64,000 nucleotides of DNA from assembly GCF_016464375.1 (NCBI RefSeq), contig NZ_JADDIU010000013.1, positions 1 through 64,000 on the forward strand. The letters are read 5' to 3'. Positions within the stretch are counted from its first letter, which is position 1. Every line of letters starts with the position of its first letter. A program made the translations under genes and the position numbers. Origin of the DNA: Bacillus renqingensis. Lineage in GTDB: Bacteria > Bacillota > Bacilli > Bacillales > Cytobacillaceae. The notes below the pieces were generated by a model. That model searched no databases and was not told the DNA's origin. It saw only the letters and a list, made by a program, of their open reading frames with translations. Of the stretch, positions 51,976-61,587 are shown piece by piece.

Positions 51976-52052
51976 TTAGATTAATTGTTAAAAGATCTGG
52001 AAGAGAGTTTTCAACTGGTTTTCTTGCAGCTATGAAATTAAATTACAAATGG

Positions 52053-52098
52053 AAACGCATTGGATTTCGTTGAACTATGAATTCTAATGCGTTTTTTG
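52053..52098 (+). terminator. terminator downstream of hutG
   Basis: AACGCATT (52054-52061) pairs with AATGCGTT (52086-52093) and is followed by TTTTT. It probably ends the hut transcript. Confidence 0.75.
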
Positions 52099-52296
52099 TT
52101 GTTATATTAAAAGATCCCTTAAAACAAGTTTTGATTTCAGAGCGGAATCTGGATATTTGCCTTTACAAATTGTCAAGTACTTGAATTAACTATAAGAGAC
52201 GGTAGGGATTTTCATCATTATATAAAAGGTATGGATGATTGATAACTAAAACCAATACCTATATTCCAACCTATAATGTTGGAAGGGAGGAAAACG

Positions 52297-53388
52297 ATGG
52301 ATACTGAGCAACTAAAAAAACAAATGAAAAAAATTAAAGTGAAAAATGTACTGAATGCTGACGTGGAAGTGGAGAATAACTCATCATTGCAAATGATTGG
52401 AAAAGGTCGCCAGGGAGCCGTATTTCAGTATTCTGATGATATTTGTGTAAAGGTATTTGGCAATCAAGAAGATTGCGACCGGGAGTATTATGCACTGTCT
52501 CTTGGGAAAAATACGGATCTATTTCCAAAAGTTCATGCAAAAGGAAAACTTTATATCGCAATGGATTTTGTCAGGGGAGTAGACCTTAGAGAATATTTAC
52601 AATCGCAACCGTTAACAGAAGAGCTGTCCAATAAATTAATTCAGATGCTAATTGTCTTCAAAGAAATTGGCTATGAACGAATTGACCATCATAAGCGGCA
52701 AATTTACTTGCAGGAAGATGGAAGTTTAAAAGTAATTGATGTGGCGAGGACCGTTTGGCGCGACAGGGTATATCCTTATCCACGCAAATTATTAAATTCT
52801 CTTGGAGCCGAAAATAAAGAAGTTTTTCTATCACATGTACAGGCATTAGCACCAGAGTTATATAAGGAATGGCTGCATTACATTCAAATGGAGGAATTAT
52901 CTCGAGAAATATATCAGGTAGTCTTGAACGAAGCCCCGGATAAGGAGAAGCAAAAGGAAGCCTTGAAAATGGAGAGCAATAAGCTGTTAACCCGTGATGA
53001 TGAAAAAAATTACGTGGTCCTCTTGGAAGGATTAATGCACAAAGTGTTTAAGGAAGAATGGATTAAAACCATGTTAGCACGGGGAGAAGATCCATATAAA
53101 GTAATGGAAGAAATCGACAAATATTGGGTGGAACGTGAATTGGAAAGTATTGGAATGAAGGAAGCAACCTCCATTCCAATCAAAATTCAAAAAGAAAAAA
53201 AACACAGGTTTGTCGGTTTTCCTGAAAGTGCTAGCCGCTTCGGAACAAGGATAGCTAAGAAAACAAAATACGAAAAAAAAGCAAAATCCCAGTCGAAGAT
53301 AAAAGATAAGGATTTCAAAAAGGAAATAAAAGTAAAATACAATAAAGAGAGCGGCCGTAAAATATATACAGGCATCATAAAGAGATAA
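52297..53388 (+). CDS. protein-kinase-fold protein with basic C-terminal tail
   Basis: A 363-residue protein whose first 200 residues look like a small bacterial kinase: Gly-rich loop GKGRQGAVFQ (about 36-45), Lys in ICVKVF, a catalytic-loop-like segment with Asp130 (RIDHHKRQIY) and Asp148 in VIDVAR where DFG would be. The loop Asn is replaced by Gln or absent, so activity is uncertain. Residues about 200-285 are helical. The last 70 are very Lys-rich (KKTKYEKKAKSQSKIKD) and may bind nucleic acid or spore polymer. GGAAGGGAGG precedes ATG 52297. It opens a cluster with a glycosyltransferase and a HipA-like kinase. YrzF/YbdM-type kinases of Bacillus are possible relatives. Confidence 0.65.
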   Translation: MDTEQLKKQMKKIKVKNVLNADVEVENNSSLQMIGKGRQGAVFQYSDDICVKVFGNQEDCDREYYALSLGKNTDLFPKVHAKGKLYIAMDFVRGVDLREYLQSQPLTEELSNKLIQMLIVFKEIGYERIDHHKRQIYLQEDGSLKVIDVARTVWRDRVYPYPRKLLNSLGAENKEVFLSHVQALAPELYKEWLHYIQMEELSREIYQVVLNEAPDKEKQKEALKMESNKLLTRDDEKNYVVLLEGLMHKVFKEEWIKTMLARGEDPYKVMEEIDKYWVERELESIGMKEATSIPIKIQKEKKHRFVGFPESASRFGTRIAKKTKYEKKAKSQSKIKDKDFKKEIKVKYNKESGRKIYTGIIKR

Positions 53389-53424
53389 GATCTTTCAATA
53401 AAAAGACTGGGGAGGAGCCTAACA

Positions 53425-54558
53425 ATGAGAGGTGAAACGAGTATGAAAATCCTTGTCATCTGGCGCTTACTTACCGTTGGCGGGGTAAATGCCGGCTGGC
53501 GGAACCGTGCGATTTATTTTAAAAAACATGGCATTGAAACGGAATTCTTGTATACGACAGATCACGGCGGACTTCATATCATGCAGGATATTGCGAAAGT
53601 ATATTTAACAAAGGATAATGAGGAAATTATAAAAATCATCAAAAGAAATAACTATGATGCCATTATTGTGATTGATACAAAAGATGCATACAAGTGGATT
53701 CGAAAAGCTCAATTTAAAGGGCCAATTTTTATCGAGGCCCGTACACCAGAGCTAATCAAGCTAACACCTCATTTAAAATCCTTTAAAAGGATTGAACCTC
53801 AAGTCATCATTGTACCATCAAACTACCAAAAAAGATTAGTTTCCATACTGGTTGAGGATACTCCTATCAATGTGATTTACAATGGTGTGGATACCTCGTT
53901 TTTCCATGCGCTACTTCCTGAGGAAATAGATGTTACTACTGCTCCGATTCTACCAAAGAATAAGAAAATTATTGGCTGGATTGGCCGAGTTGATAAACGA
54001 AAAAACTGGCCGATGTTAATCGAGGTCGCTAAAAAGATTAAAAGTGAGCGTTCTGATATTGAAATTTGGTTAATTGGCGGGGGACAAAGTGTCCAGCGGG
54101 AGGAATTTGCCACTGTATGGAAAGAGGAGAAGCTTGATGATATCATCAAATGGTTTCCAGTGATACCCTACCAGCAAATGCCGCAAGTTTATGCGAAAAT
54201 TCGTCTGTCAGGCGGATGTACATTAGCGACAACGAAGTCGGAATCCTTCGGTAATACCTTCATTGAATCGATGATCTGCGGTGTACCAGTTGTAGCCTCA
54301 AACATCATGCCAATCAATGAGATTGTTGTCCATGGTGAAACAGGCCTGTTATATCGTGGGCAAAATGTAGATGATGCTGTTAACCAGTTATATGGTATTC
54401 TTGATAATCCGGATTTGCATCAACGAATGTCGAAGGCAGCCATTCAACGTGTGGAAGAGACGTTTGCCATTCAGGTAGTCGCTGAGCAATACTTAGAGCT
54501 TCTAAAAAAAGTGGTTACAACGGATGAAAAAGGCGATGGAGGGGATTTAACACAATGA
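53425..54558 (+). CDS. GT4 family glycosyltransferase (CotSA-like)
   Basis: A 377-residue GT-B glycosyltransferase. The C-terminal donor domain has IGWIGRVDKRKNWPMLIEVA and the E-x7-E motif (Glu273 to Glu281 in ESFGNTFIE), as in family 4. The N-terminal acceptor domain opens with VGGVNAGWRNRAIYF. Two good starts exist: ATG 53425 after GGGGAGGAG, and ATG 53443 after AGAGGTGA, which gives MKILVIW. B. subtilis CotSA, a spore-coat glycosyltransferase next to a kinase-like protein, is a plausible relative. The stop overlaps the next ATG. Confidence 0.82.
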   Translation: MRGETSMKILVIWRLLTVGGVNAGWRNRAIYFKKHGIETEFLYTTDHGGLHIMQDIAKVYLTKDNEEIIKIIKRNNYDAIIVIDTKDAYKWIRKAQFKGPIFIEARTPELIKLTPHLKSFKRIEPQVIIVPSNYQKRLVSILVEDTPINVIYNGVDTSFFHALLPEEIDVTTAPILPKNKKIIGWIGRVDKRKNWPMLIEVAKKIKSERSDIEIWLIGGGQSVQREEFATVWKEEKLDDIIKWFPVIPYQQMPQVYAKIRLSGGCTLATTKSESFGNTFIESMICGVPVVASNIMPINEIVVHGETGLLYRGQNVDDAVNQLYGILDNPDLHQRMSKAAIQRVEETFAIQVVAEQYLELLKKVVTTDEKGDGGDLTQ

Positions 54559-55358
54559 AGCCCGTTGCCTATCAAAGAAAACTGGAAGGTAAATCTAATG
54601 CTTATCTGATTAATTTTAGTGATGGAAAAGACTATGTAGTGAAGTATTTTCAACCTGGATTTGAAAAGTCGCTGCCAAATGAATGGGTTGGTTACTGCCT
54701 AGGTCGATACCTTGGTCTCCCAATACCATTTGCCAAAATTATTGATATCCCTCAAGAATTTTCAGCCCAAGTACCCGAATTGGCGGATTTGAGCGCTACT
54801 CCATTCCAATTTGCTTCTCTCTATATACCGGATTGTCTAGATGGACACCAAGCATCAAATATCTGCCATATCCAAAATCATCAGTCATTGGCTGGGATCA
54901 TTTTATTTGATTATTGGATGAATAATCGGGATCGGACCCGGAAGAATATTCTGCTTCGTGAAGAAATGCCTCATTCTTTTAGATTATGGATTATTGATCA
55001 GGCTGAGGTTTTCGGCGGGTATGCGTGGGAGCAACGGGAAATTGAAAATTTACCAGTAAACTTAATAGAGAGTGCAACCCATCAAATGATGGCCCTGTTT
55101 GTTGAGGAAGAGCAACAATTTTATCAACAATTGGAACTCATCCAAACGATTCCCATTCTTTTAATAGAAGAGATTGTTAGCTTAATCCCTGATGAATGGA
55201 ATGTCACAAAGGAAGAAAAAAAGGCGATGGTCTCAGCATTAGTAACAAGACGCAATAAAGAGCTGCCCGAAATTATGAAAAATTTTATTAAAACGGTCTA
55301 TCGACCATTGCACGAATGCTTGAAAAATATAAACGGCCTAAGAAACTCCCGGTCCTAA
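54555..55358 (+). CDS. HipA-like kinase-fold protein
   Basis: A 267-residue protein with the HipA/PI4-kinase-like layout: an N-terminal lobe with Lys in YVVKYFQ, a helical lobe with the catalytic segment NNRDRTRKNILL (Asp126, Asn nearby) and an IIDQAEVFGG metal-binding segment. It lacks the HipA N-terminal domain and any HipB-like partner gene, so it is unlikely to be a classic toxin. Its ATG overlaps the glycosyltransferase stop (ATGA), so the two are translationally coupled and probably act on the same product. Confidence 0.75.
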   Translation: MKPVAYQRKLEGKSNAYLINFSDGKDYVVKYFQPGFEKSLPNEWVGYCLGRYLGLPIPFAKIIDIPQEFSAQVPELADLSATPFQFASLYIPDCLDGHQASNICHIQNHQSLAGIILFDYWMNNRDRTRKNILLREEMPHSFRLWIIDQAEVFGGYAWEQREIENLPVNLIESATHQMMALFVEEEQQFYQQLELIQTIPILLIEEIVSLIPDEWNVTKEEKKAMVSALVTRRNKELPEIMKNFIKTVYRPLHECLKNINGLRNSRS

Positions 55359-55556
55359 TAGATTGGGGGTTCTTTGTCGTGTATTTTTGTGGCTTCGGTG
55401 GATCTTGTTACATGGAGAATGAAATATTCCTCGGGAAAGCGCAGGATTAGACATTTCTCGAGCCGCATTGTCGGAATGGAAAGAAATGCGTTCTGAAAAA
55501 AATTTGCCTTTTGACGGCACTTTAAAAAGGATTTTAGGAAGAAAACACGAATTTGT
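55359..55556 (+). pseudogene. possible gene remnant between HipA-like and nuclease-like genes
   Basis: An open stretch at about 55425-55556 reads PRESAGLDISRAALSEWKE and NLPFDGTLKRILGRKHEFV before TGA, with good coding character but no start codon and a stop (TGA) just upstream. It looks like the C-terminal end of a lost or frameshifted gene. The family was not recognised. Confidence 0.35.
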
Positions 55557-55576
55557 TTGATAAGGAGGGTTGTCAG

Positions 55577-56311
55577 ATGAATCCTAATGGCTCATTATCA
55601 AAATCAGGTGTTTTTATTTATGACAGTTATAAAGATAACATCATTATTGATAAGTACAATCGGGTTTTTCACAAAATGAAAGCTTCAAAGCTTGAAGCCA
55701 TTCGCAGTGAAAATAGTGAGGATGCCTTGACATGGAATATATTTCGGACGCTGCAGAAGATTGCCCCGGAACTTTGGCTTCCAGCGCTATTTCAAGTTTC
55801 ATTCCAGGAACGACGTCATGATATCGTGAAAGACATGAAGATTTCCTTATGGAAGAAATTCTCTCCCCCAACAGCATGGCAAGAGTCAGAGGTAGACGTC
55901 ATGCTCGAGAATGATAAGTTTGTGTGGTTTATTGTCGTAAAGTATAAAAGCGATATTAGCATGAGTACGGTCGATGACCAAAGGCGAAATCAAATCTTGC
56001 ACAATATTAACATTGGTTTAAACTATGCTGCAAACAAAGATTTTTATATTTCCCTTTTGATTCTTGATGAAAAATATTCACCGAAAGGCAAACAGCTCAT
56101 AGAATCATATAGAAATGATTTTAGCTGTTTATTGAATGGCTTGCCCCATCACAAACAACAACTGCAAAATCTGAAAGGGATTTCTTTATTAAGATTAGTG
56201 GACTTTCAAAAACTGTTTAGTTTTTGTGAAGAACATGTTCACTATGAAGATGAACAATACCTGGCAAAATTGGCGAGGAAGGATTTGGAGAAAAGAATTG
56301 ACCGGATGTAA
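55577..56311 (+). CDS. PD-(D/E)XK nuclease-like protein of unknown function
   Basis: A 244-residue protein. SENSEDALTWNIFRTL (about 44-57) looks like the helix with the first acidic residue of a restriction-endonuclease fold, ESEVDVML supplies Asp107, and VWFIVVKYKSDIS (about 117-129) corresponds to the E-x-K strand, but with Val at the Glu position and Lys122/Lys124. It may therefore be a weak or inactive nuclease. AAGGAGGG precedes ATG 55577. It follows the HipA-like gene after 218 bases on the same strand and may have its own promoter. Confidence 0.6.
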   Translation: MNPNGSLSKSGVFIYDSYKDNIIIDKYNRVFHKMKASKLEAIRSENSEDALTWNIFRTLQKIAPELWLPALFQVSFQERRHDIVKDMKISLWKKFSPPTAWQESEVDVMLENDKFVWFIVVKYKSDISMSTVDDQRRNQILHNINIGLNYAANKDFYISLLILDEKYSPKGKQLIESYRNDFSCLLNGLPHHKQQLQNLKGISLLRLVDFQKLFSFCEEHVHYEDEQYLAKLARKDLEKRIDRM

Positions 56312-56457
56312 TCGCCCTTTTGCTTGAAACTCAGGTTTAGTCCCAACAGGGGTGAAATCTTCCCTATTTCGCTCCAAACAGCAGGTAACTTGGAACAATT
56401 TTCTTTACTTCTACATGCCATAGGGGTATGATGAATGTAATTTAATAGAAATTGAAC

Positions 56458-56555
56458 TACTAGGGGTGCCCTGTTTGCGGGCTGAGAGAAAACGATCGAG
56501 TTTTTAACCCTTCGGACCTGATCTGGATCATACCAGCGTAGGAAAGTAGCAGTGT
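56458..56555 (+). promoter_or_regulatory. TPP riboswitch (THI element) of the thiM operon
   Basis: The conserved core is present in order: TAGGGGTGCC, GGGCTGAGA, then ACCCTTCGGACCTGATCTGG and ATCATACCAGCGTAGGAAAG. It is followed by a terminator hairpin at 56575-56609 just before the thiM start, so thiamin pyrophosphate would cause early termination. Confidence 0.97.
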
Positions 56556-56574
56556 ATTTTGTTTTCATGCTAAC

Positions 56575-56609
56575 AAGTCAGGTTCATTTATGGATCTGGC
56601 TTTTTTATT
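56575..56609 (+). terminator. riboswitch-controlled terminator before thiM
   Basis: AAGTCAGGTTC (56575-56585) pairs with GGATCTGGCTT (56592-56602) using several G-T pairs, followed by six T. It lies 30 bases before the thiM start. Confidence 0.85.
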
Positions 56610-56631
56610 TTTACAAAAGGGAGAGATTGGT

Positions 56632-57468
56632 GTGAATCATGACAGTGTGTGTGAACTGTTGCGAAAGGTAAGGGAGGAAAACCCGCTGGTACATAATATT
56701 ACGAATACCGTTGTAACCAATTTTACAGCGAACGGGCTGCTGGCGATTGGCGCATCTCCGGTTATGGCCTCTGCTCCGGAGGAAGTAGCGGACATGGCGA
56801 AGATTTCCAGTTCCCTCGTGTTAAATATTGGCACGTTAACGGCACAAACAGTGGAATCTATGATTCTAGCGGGGAAAAGTGCAAATGAGCACAATGTTCC
56901 TGTGATTTTTGATCCGGTTGGTGCCGGCGCAACTCGGTTTAGGACTGAAAGTGCACAAAAAATCATGTCCGAAGTGAATGTATCTGTCATTAGAGGCAAT
57001 GCAGCTGAAATTGCGAATGTAGTTGGAGAAAAATGGGAGATTAAAGGAGTCGATGCCGGGTCAATAGAAGGGGATGTATGGAGTCTCGCCGTTACTGCAG
57101 CACAAAAATGGAATTGCATTGTAGTAATTACGGGAAAAGAGGATATCGCCACAGATGGCTCCAATACCTATGTGGTAGCAAATGGACATCCGCTTTTAAC
57201 AAAGGTAACGGGTACGGGCTGCCTATTAACTTCGGTCATTGGTGCATTTGCAGGAGTAGAACAAGATGGACTAAAGGCATCTATAGCTGCTTTAACCTTT
57301 TATGGCGTTGCCGCAGAAAAGGCTGCAGAAAAAGCTTTAGAGCAAGGGCCAGGCAGTTTCCAAATAGAATTTTTGAATCAATTATCTTTCGTTTCTGATA
57401 AGGAAATCCAGCAGGCAGGTTCGTTTAAAAAAATTTTAGATAACCAAAAGGAAGGGGACTTATTTTAA
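56632..57468 (+). CDS. thiM: hydroxyethylthiazole kinase
   Basis: A 278-residue kinase that phosphorylates the thiazole part of thiamin (HET) for salvage. It opens with the family pattern [20 protein letters not shown] and has [25 protein letters not shown] and the anion-hole [14 protein letters not shown] with its catalytic Cys. GTG 56632 after AAAGGGAGAG is the start; the frame extends upstream into the terminator, which rules out the ATG at 56590. thiD follows with a one-base overlap. Confidence 0.96.
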   Translation: MNHDSVCELLRKVREENPLVHNITNTVVTNFTANGLLAIGASPVMASAPEEVADMAKISSSLVLNIGTLTAQTVESMILAGKSANEHNVPVIFDPVGAGATRFRTESAQKIMSEVNVSVIRGNAAEIANVVGEKWEIKGVDAGSIEGDVWSLAVTAAQKWNCIVVITGKEDIATDGSNTYVVANGHPLLTKVTGTGCLLTSVIGAFAGVEQDGLKASIAALTFYGVAAEKAAEKALEQGPGSFQIEFLNQLSFVSDKEIQQAGSFKKILDNQKEGDLF

Positions 57469-58286
57469 TGAATAAAGCATTAACCATCGCTGGTTCCGAT
57501 TCAGGCGGCGGGGCAGGAATACAGGCAGACCTTAAGACATTTCAAGAATTAGGCGTGTTTGGAATGTCCGCCTTGACTGCGGTCACAGCCCAAAATACGT
57601 TGGGAGTCCACAGTATTTATCCAATGACAACCGATGCCGTAGTCAATCAGATTCAAGCAATTGGTGATGATATCGGCACCGATGCGGTGAAAACAGGGAT
57701 GCTGTTCAACGCTGAAATTATTGAAGCGGTTGCAGTTCAACTTAAAAGATATAAATGGGAAGCGGTCGTCGTGGATCCAGTAATGATTGCCAAAGGCGGT
57801 GCCTCCTTGCTGCAAAGCGAAGCAATCTCAGCCTTGAAAAATTTTTTACTGCCGTTGGCAAAAGTGATTACACCAAACATTCCGGAAGCCGAAGTATTAA
57901 CAGGGCTGACGATTCAGACTGACGAAGAAAAACAGGATGCGGCGAAAAGGCTTTATGATTTAGGTGTAAAAAATATCATCATCAAAGGTGGTCATGACGA
58001 TAACCCGTCCGAATCCAAGGATTTATTATTCGACGGGAAAGAATTTTATACCTTTGCCAGTAAACGAATAAATACCAAAAATACACATGGAACGGGATGT
58101 ACGTTTTCAGCAGCGATAACGGCTAAGCTTGCGAAAGGGGCAACTGTGTACGATGCCATGCTGACAGCGAAGGACTTTATTCAGGCAGCAATTGAAGACC
58201 AAATCTCAATTGGCCAAGGCCATGGACCGACAAACCACTGGGCTTACCGAAAAAGAATCGCCGACAAGGAGTATGCCAGGCAATGA
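57468..58286 (+). CDS. thiD: hydroxymethylpyrimidine/phosphomethylpyrimidine kinase
   Basis: A 272-residue kinase that phosphorylates HMP twice to HMP-PP. Clear motifs: [19 protein letters not shown] at the N-terminus, [24 protein letters not shown] and the C-terminal [16 protein letters not shown] with catalytic Cys. Its length and start fit bacterial ThiD. Its ATG overlaps the thiM stop, and its stop overlaps thiE. Confidence 0.96.
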   Translation: MNKALTIAGSDSGGGAGIQADLKTFQELGVFGMSALTAVTAQNTLGVHSIYPMTTDAVVNQIQAIGDDIGTDAVKTGMLFNAEIIEAVAVQLKRYKWEAVVVDPVMIAKGGASLLQSEAISALKNFLLPLAKVITPNIPEAEVLTGLTIQTDEEKQDAAKRLYDLGVKNIIIKGGHDDNPSESKDLLFDGKEFYTFASKRINTKNTHGTGCTFSAAITAKLAKGATVYDAMLTAKDFIQAAIEDQISIGQGHGPTNHWAYRKRIADKEYARQ

Positions 58287-58936
58287 TAAACTTACATGAA
58301 GCTTTAAAAGTTTATTTTATTATGGGTAGTCCCAACTGCAGAAAGGCACCTGCTGATGTTTTAACAGAGGCAATCGCTGGCGGCATTACTCTTTTTCAAT
58401 TTCGTGAAAAGGGAGAAGGGGCTTTGACCGGAACTGCCAAATACAAATTAGCGAAAGAGCTGCAGCAAATTTGCAAGCAGCAGCAAATTCCTTTCATCGT
58501 CAATGACGATATCGAACTGGCACTAGAGATCAATGCGGACGGTGTTCATATAGGGCAGGAAGATGAACCGGTCCAGGTAGTGCGCAATATGATTGGCACT
58601 AAAATCCTAGGTGTTTCTGTCCACACATTAGAGGAAGCAGAGGCGGCGAAACGAGAGGGAGCAGACTATTTCGGAATTGGTCCTGTTTTTCCAACAACGA
58701 CAAAGAATGACGCTAAACCGTGCCAAGGAACAAGGCTAATTGAAACATTGCGCTCCGCAGGCTTTACCATTCCGATTGTTGGGATTGGAGGGATTTCCAG
58801 CAAAAATGCCTCAAGTGTGATCGAAGCGGGAGCGGACGGTGTTTCGGTTATTACTGCCATCAGTCATGCAGAGTCACCGTTGGAAGCAGCCAAGGCGTTA
58901 AGACTGGAGGTCTATCGAAATGAAGAAAACGTATAA
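58283..58936 (+). CDS. thiE: thiamin-phosphate synthase
   Basis: A 217-residue TIM-barrel enzyme that joins HMP-PP and HET-P to thiamin phosphate. It has [41 protein letters not shown] and the phosphate-binding [13 protein letters not shown] near the end. It uses the products of the two preceding kinases. ATG 58283 overlaps the thiD stop; the end overlaps thiW by 17 bases. Confidence 0.96.
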   Translation: MINLHEALKVYFIMGSPNCRKAPADVLTEAIAGGITLFQFREKGEGALTGTAKYKLAKELQQICKQQQIPFIVNDDIELALEINADGVHIGQEDEPVQVVRNMIGTKILGVSVHTLEEAEAAKREGADYFGIGPVFPTTTKNDAKPCQGTRLIETLRSAGFTIPIVGIGGISSKNASSVIEAGADGVSVITAISHAESPLEAAKALRLEVYRNEENV

Positions 58937-59441
58937 ACTGACGTTGACTGCGATGATGATTGCGATTGGCACGGTTTCAAGCAGTTTTGTTGCCATTCCA
59001 ATTGGTTTTACCAAGGTGTTTCCCGTACAGCATTTTTTAAACGTCCTGTCTGCAGTTCTATTAGGGCCTGTTTATGCGGTAGCCCAAGCCTTCTGTGTCT
59101 CGCTGCTGCGAAATCTTATGGGAACAGGATCCATTTTCGCTTTTCCCGGCAGTATGGTCGGGGCTCTATTGGCAGCATTATTTTTTGTGAAAACAAAGAA
59201 AATTTATTATGCAGCCATTGGCGAGGTAATTGGAACGGGAATCATCGGCGCAATTTTATGTTACCCACTAGCAACCCTTTTCCTGGGGCAAAAAACAACA
59301 TTATTCGGATTTATTCCATTGTTTATTTTTAGCTCATTCGCCGGGGCGCTGCTTGGTTTTGTTATTTTAGCTGTTTTTTTACGAAAGAAAGTTGTACAGG
59401 TCGGTCCCGCTAACGAAGTCAACATTTTAAAAACAAAATAA
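58920..59441 (+). CDS. thiW: ThiW, S component of an ECF transporter for the thiazole precursor
   Basis: A 173-residue membrane protein with five or six hydrophobic segments and the ThiW pattern [20 protein letters not shown] and [20 protein letters not shown]. Its coupling with thiM supports uptake of hydroxyethylthiazole. The energising EcfA/EcfT subunits are encoded elsewhere. It ends the first thi operon; the second riboswitch begins 8 bases after its stop. Confidence 0.92.
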   Translation: MKKTYKLTLTAMMIAIGTVSSSFVAIPIGFTKVFPVQHFLNVLSAVLLGPVYAVAQAFCVSLLRNLMGTGSIFAFPGSMVGALLAALFFVKTKKIYYAAIGEVIGTGIIGAILCYPLATLFLGQKTTLFGFIPLFIFSSFAGALLGFVILAVFLRKKVVQVGPANEVNILKTK

Positions 59442-59449
59442 AATTTTCA

Positions 59450-59535
59450 CTAGGGGAAGCTTAATCGCTTGAGATGGATTCCTACTATCCGAACCCTTTG
59501 AACCTGAACTGGATCATACCAGCGGAGGAAAGTTG
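59450..59535 (+). promoter_or_regulatory. TPP riboswitch of the ylmB-tenA-thiZXY operon
   Basis: Core segments TAGGGGAAGC, GCTTGAGATGG, ACCCTTTGAACCTGAACTGG and ATCATACCAGCGGAGGAAAG are present in order. A GC-rich terminator follows at 59561-59595. Confidence 0.97.
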
Positions 59536-59560
59536 AAAAATATCATCTGCTTCCCATTTC

Positions 59561-59595
59561 AACCCGCTGTCCTTCGTTCAGGTTAGCGGGTTTCT
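59561..59595 (+). terminator. riboswitch-controlled terminator before ylmB
   Basis: AACCCGCT (59561-59568) pairs with AGCGGGTT (59585-59592), extended by CC/GG inside, and is followed by TCTT. Confidence 0.8.
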
Positions 59596-59623
59596 TCGTA
59601 CTTAAGGGAAATGGGGGAGTATA

Positions 59624-60934
59624 ATGAATCGTTTTGTTGATAAAATTTCACAACAAGTTGAAGAAAGGAAAGACGAACTGATAGACTTGCTCAGCAATTT
59701 AATTTCGTATCCCACGGTAAGTCCGCCGGCACGGAATACAAATGAAATTCAGACGTTTATTAAAGAATATATAGAGAAGTTGGGATTTAACACGGATCAG
59801 TGGGAAGTGTATCCAGGAGATGCCAATGTGGTCGGAATTTTACAAGGTAAAGACTCGAAACACTATAATAGTTTAATTGTCAATGGTCATGTGGATGTCG
59901 CTGAAGTTGGCGATGAGAAAGAATGGGATTCATCGCCGTTTACCGCTAGAATCCAAGATTCTTATCTTTATGGAAGAGGCGCCGCCGATATGAAGGGCGG
60001 CTTGGCAGCTTCTTTATTTGCCATCAAGATTTTGCAGGATCTCGGTGTTACGCTCAATGGGGACCTACAAGTCCAGTCAGTAATCGGGGAAGAGGTTGGT
60101 GAGGCCGGAACACTTGCATGCACAGAGAGGGGATATACTGCAGATTATGCAGTGGTAGTAGATACAAGCGACTTGCATATCCAAGGCCAAGGCGGCGTGA
60201 TTACCGGCTGGATCACAATTGAAAGTAAAGAAACCCATCATGATGGTCTAAGAAGGAAGATGATTCACGCTGGCGGCGGCATTGAGGGAGCCAGTGCGAT
60301 TGAGAAAATGATGAAAATCATTGCGGGTCTTCAAGAGCTTGAGCGTCACTGGGCAGTGACAAAAAGTTACAAAGGTTTTCCACCAGGGATCAATACGATT
60401 AATCCCGCAGTGATTGAAGGCGGCAGACATGCTGCTTTTGTCGCTGACCGCTGTGCACTCTGGATAACCGTCCATTTTTACCCGAATGAGGATTATCAAA
60501 CAGTTACAAAGGAAATCGAGGAGCATATTCGTGCGGTTGCCGCTGCCGACCCTTGGCTGCGCAAGAATCCACCGCAATTTAACTGGGGTGGAACATCGAT
60601 GATAGTCGACCGTGGCGAAATTTTTCCATCATTGGAATTAGATAATGGTCATCCTGGGATGCATATTCTAATAAACTCTTACGAAAAATCACTAGGACAA
60701 ATGCCCGTTGTCGGGATGTCACCGACAGTAACGGATGCTGGCTGGCTTGGACGGGCGGGCATTCCAACCGTTATTTTTGGACCGGGGAAATTAGAAGATG
60801 CTCACGCTGTCAATGAAAGAGTAGAAATCCAGCAGCTGCTAGATTTTACAAAGGTTATCGCTGTGTTTATGGCAGAATGGTGTAATACAAAGAAGGGGGA
60901 AGAGTCACATGAAATTTTCACAACGGCTTTTTGA
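59624..60934 (+). CDS. ylmB: YlmB-like M20 deacylase (formylaminopyrimidine deformylase)
   Basis: A 436-residue M20-family metal hydrolase. Metal ligands are visible in VNGHVDVAEVGD (His), YGRGAADMKGG (Asp) and VIGEEVGEAGT (Glu-Glu); the lid domain follows at about 200-320. In the known salvage route YlmB deformylates N-formyl-4-amino-5-aminomethyl-2-methylpyrimidine from degraded thiamin, and TenA then makes HMP. Its place behind a TPP riboswitch and before tenA supports this over a generic peptidase role. It overlaps tenA by 26 bases. Confidence 0.9.
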   Translation: MNRFVDKISQQVEERKDELIDLLSNLISYPTVSPPARNTNEIQTFIKEYIEKLGFNTDQWEVYPGDANVVGILQGKDSKHYNSLIVNGHVDVAEVGDEKEWDSSPFTARIQDSYLYGRGAADMKGGLAASLFAIKILQDLGVTLNGDLQVQSVIGEEVGEAGTLACTERGYTADYAVVVDTSDLHIQGQGGVITGWITIESKETHHDGLRRKMIHAGGGIEGASAIEKMMKIIAGLQELERHWAVTKSYKGFPPGINTINPAVIEGGRHAAFVADRCALWITVHFYPNEDYQTVTKEIEEHIRAVAAADPWLRKNPPQFNWGGTSMIVDRGEIFPSLELDNGHPGMHILINSYEKSLGQMPVVGMSPTVTDAGWLGRAGIPTVIFGPGKLEDAHAVNERVEIQQLLDFTKVIAVFMAEWCNTKKGEESHEIFTTAF

Positions 60935-61580
60935 AAAAGTACAGGACGTTTGGAAAAAAACACATCAGCATCCATTTGTAGTCGGTTTGGGGACGGGGGA
61001 GCTGCCGGTTGAGTCATTTATCCGTTATATGAAACAGGATTATATTTATCTTATTGATTATTCCAAGATGTTTGCTTTCGGTGCAGTGAAGGCCCAGGAC
61101 GTTGGAACGATGGCGGCGTTTGCCAGGCTTTTAGATGAGATTTTGCATGGTGAAATGGACCTCCACCGTCAGTATGCGGAAAGGTTTGGAATCACCAGTC
61201 AAGAGCTTGAAAAGACAGAACCACTGCCGAACAATTTGGCTTACACAAGCTACATGTTGAAGGTTGCGCAAAACGGGGGACTGGAAGAATTAATTTCCGC
61301 TCTTTTACCATGTATGTGGAGCTATTGGGAAATAGGTAAAATGCTGGCTGAAACCTATCCGGGTTCAAATAAGCACCCATTATATGGCGACTGGATAACC
61401 ATGTATTCTTCAGAAGAATTCGGTGCCTTATCGCTATGGCTGATTGACATTTTGGATCGATTGGCAGATGGAAAACCGGAGCGTGAGCTAGCGATTTTAG
61501 AACAACATTTCCTGACGACCTCACGTTTCGAATTTATGTTCTGGGATATGGCTTATATGGGGGGCGATTGGCCTGTCTGA
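60909..61580 (+). CDS. tenA: aminopyrimidine aminohydrolase TenA
   Basis: A 223-residue helical thiaminase-II family enzyme that converts aminopyrimidine to HMP. The catalytic Cys is Cys135 in LLPCMWSYWEIG, with MKQDYIYLIDYSKMFAF and the closing FWDMAYMGGDWPV characteristic of TenA. GGGGGAAGAG precedes ATG 60909 within the end of ylmB. Confidence 0.95.
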   Translation: MKFSQRLFEKVQDVWKKTHQHPFVVGLGTGELPVESFIRYMKQDYIYLIDYSKMFAFGAVKAQDVGTMAAFARLLDEILHGEMDLHRQYAERFGITSQELEKTEPLPNNLAYTSYMLKVAQNGGLEELISALLPCMWSYWEIGKMLAETYPGSNKHPLYGDWITMYSSEEFGALSLWLIDILDRLADGKPERELAILEQHFLTTSRFEFMFWDMAYMGGDWPV

Positions 61581-61587
61581 GACATTT

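Noticed and set aside
54555-55358. HipA-like protein as a HipBA toxin
   Set aside because: It lacks the HipA N-terminal domain and there is no HipB-like antitoxin gene; it is coupled to a glycosyltransferase instead.
56590-56631. ATG 56590 as start of thiM
   Set aside because: It lies inside the riboswitch terminator hairpin and would add residues not found in ThiM; GTG 56632 has a proper ribosome site.
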